Assembly (NCBI GenBank): GCA_905221605.1
Contig: CAJNDS010002074.1
Location: 532,291 to 596,290 of the forward strand
Origin: Symbiodinium natans
Taxonomy: Eukaryota > Sar > Dinophyceae > Suessiales > Symbiodiniaceae
DNA length: 64,000 bases
Direction: 5' to 3'
The notes beneath the pieces were generated by a model. The model was not told where the DNA came from, ran no database searches, and was given only the letters and a program-made list of their open reading frames with translations. Below are positions 63,846-64,000 of this stretch, in pieces. The translations under genes were made by a program, and so were the position numbers. Numbering within the stretch: the first letter of the stretch is position 1; each line of letters begins with the position of its first letter.

Positions 63846-63904
63846 CCGAAGTCCTCAGGTTAAGGATCATGAGGATGCAAAGTGTGGGTTGGCCTGCGAC
63901 CAAG

Positions 63905-64000
63905 AGGCGATCCGAGCGAACAATCCTGAACCCTATAACCCTGTAGGCCTAGTAAGCTTCTAACCCTAAACCCTCAACCCTAAACCCTAAACCCTAAACC
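63905..64000. repeat. CCCTAAA array running to the window edge
   Basis: Degenerate, then regular C-strand units; truncated by the window end. Confidence 0.85.

Overview
The window looks like nuclear DNA of a dinoflagellate, or a close protist relative. Every gene I can support lies on the + strand. The multi-exon genes use GT, GC and GA 5' splice sites with AG|G-type 3' splice sites. The whole 64 kb is also studded with interstitial telomere-type repeats, (TTTAGGG)n and (CCCTAAA)n. No bacterial operon, tRNA gene, rRNA gene or CRISPR array is visible. The organism call is an inference from gene style; species is not determinable by eye.

Layout: (1) 1-1654, a palindromic MITE-like element, then an intronless membrane gene with a PAS-like region. 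(2) 1655-6317, telomeric arrays, one exon-like island and a (TGTA)n microsatellite. (3) 6318-13727, a ten-exon N-acyl-D-amino-acid deacylase whose exons join exactly in frame to 561 residues. Its introns carry a 430-bp (CA)n tract, telomeric arrays and a satellite. (4) 13.7-36.8 kb, many exon-sized islands between telomeric arrays that I cannot assign to a family. (5) about 36.8-51.2 kb, tiny exons that read in order as a Lys-rich linker and then a GCN1-like HEAT region, with mostly phase-0 introns. (6) 51.2-58.3 kb, further unassigned exon islands. (7) 59071 to about 61952, a six-finger CCCH zinc-finger gene. (8) 62.7-63.35 kb, two HEAT-like exons of another gene.

The most striking feature is the polarity of the telomeric arrays. 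Short islands of about 60-170 bp, many clearly exon-like, tend to be preceded by CCCTAAA arrays and followed by TTTAGGG arrays. This is the orientation of a telomere-capped linear fragment. Conversely, introns tend to start in TTTAGGG and end in CCCTAAA, which is the head-to-head telomere-fusion orientation. One 78-nt intron (60720-60797) is made almost entirely of the two arms. The G-strand array supplies GT for the donor, and the C-strand array supplies a C-rich tract with CTAAAC, which resembles a branch site. Beside this there are at least six families of short inverted-repeat elements (introner/MITE-like), several of which abut splice sites.
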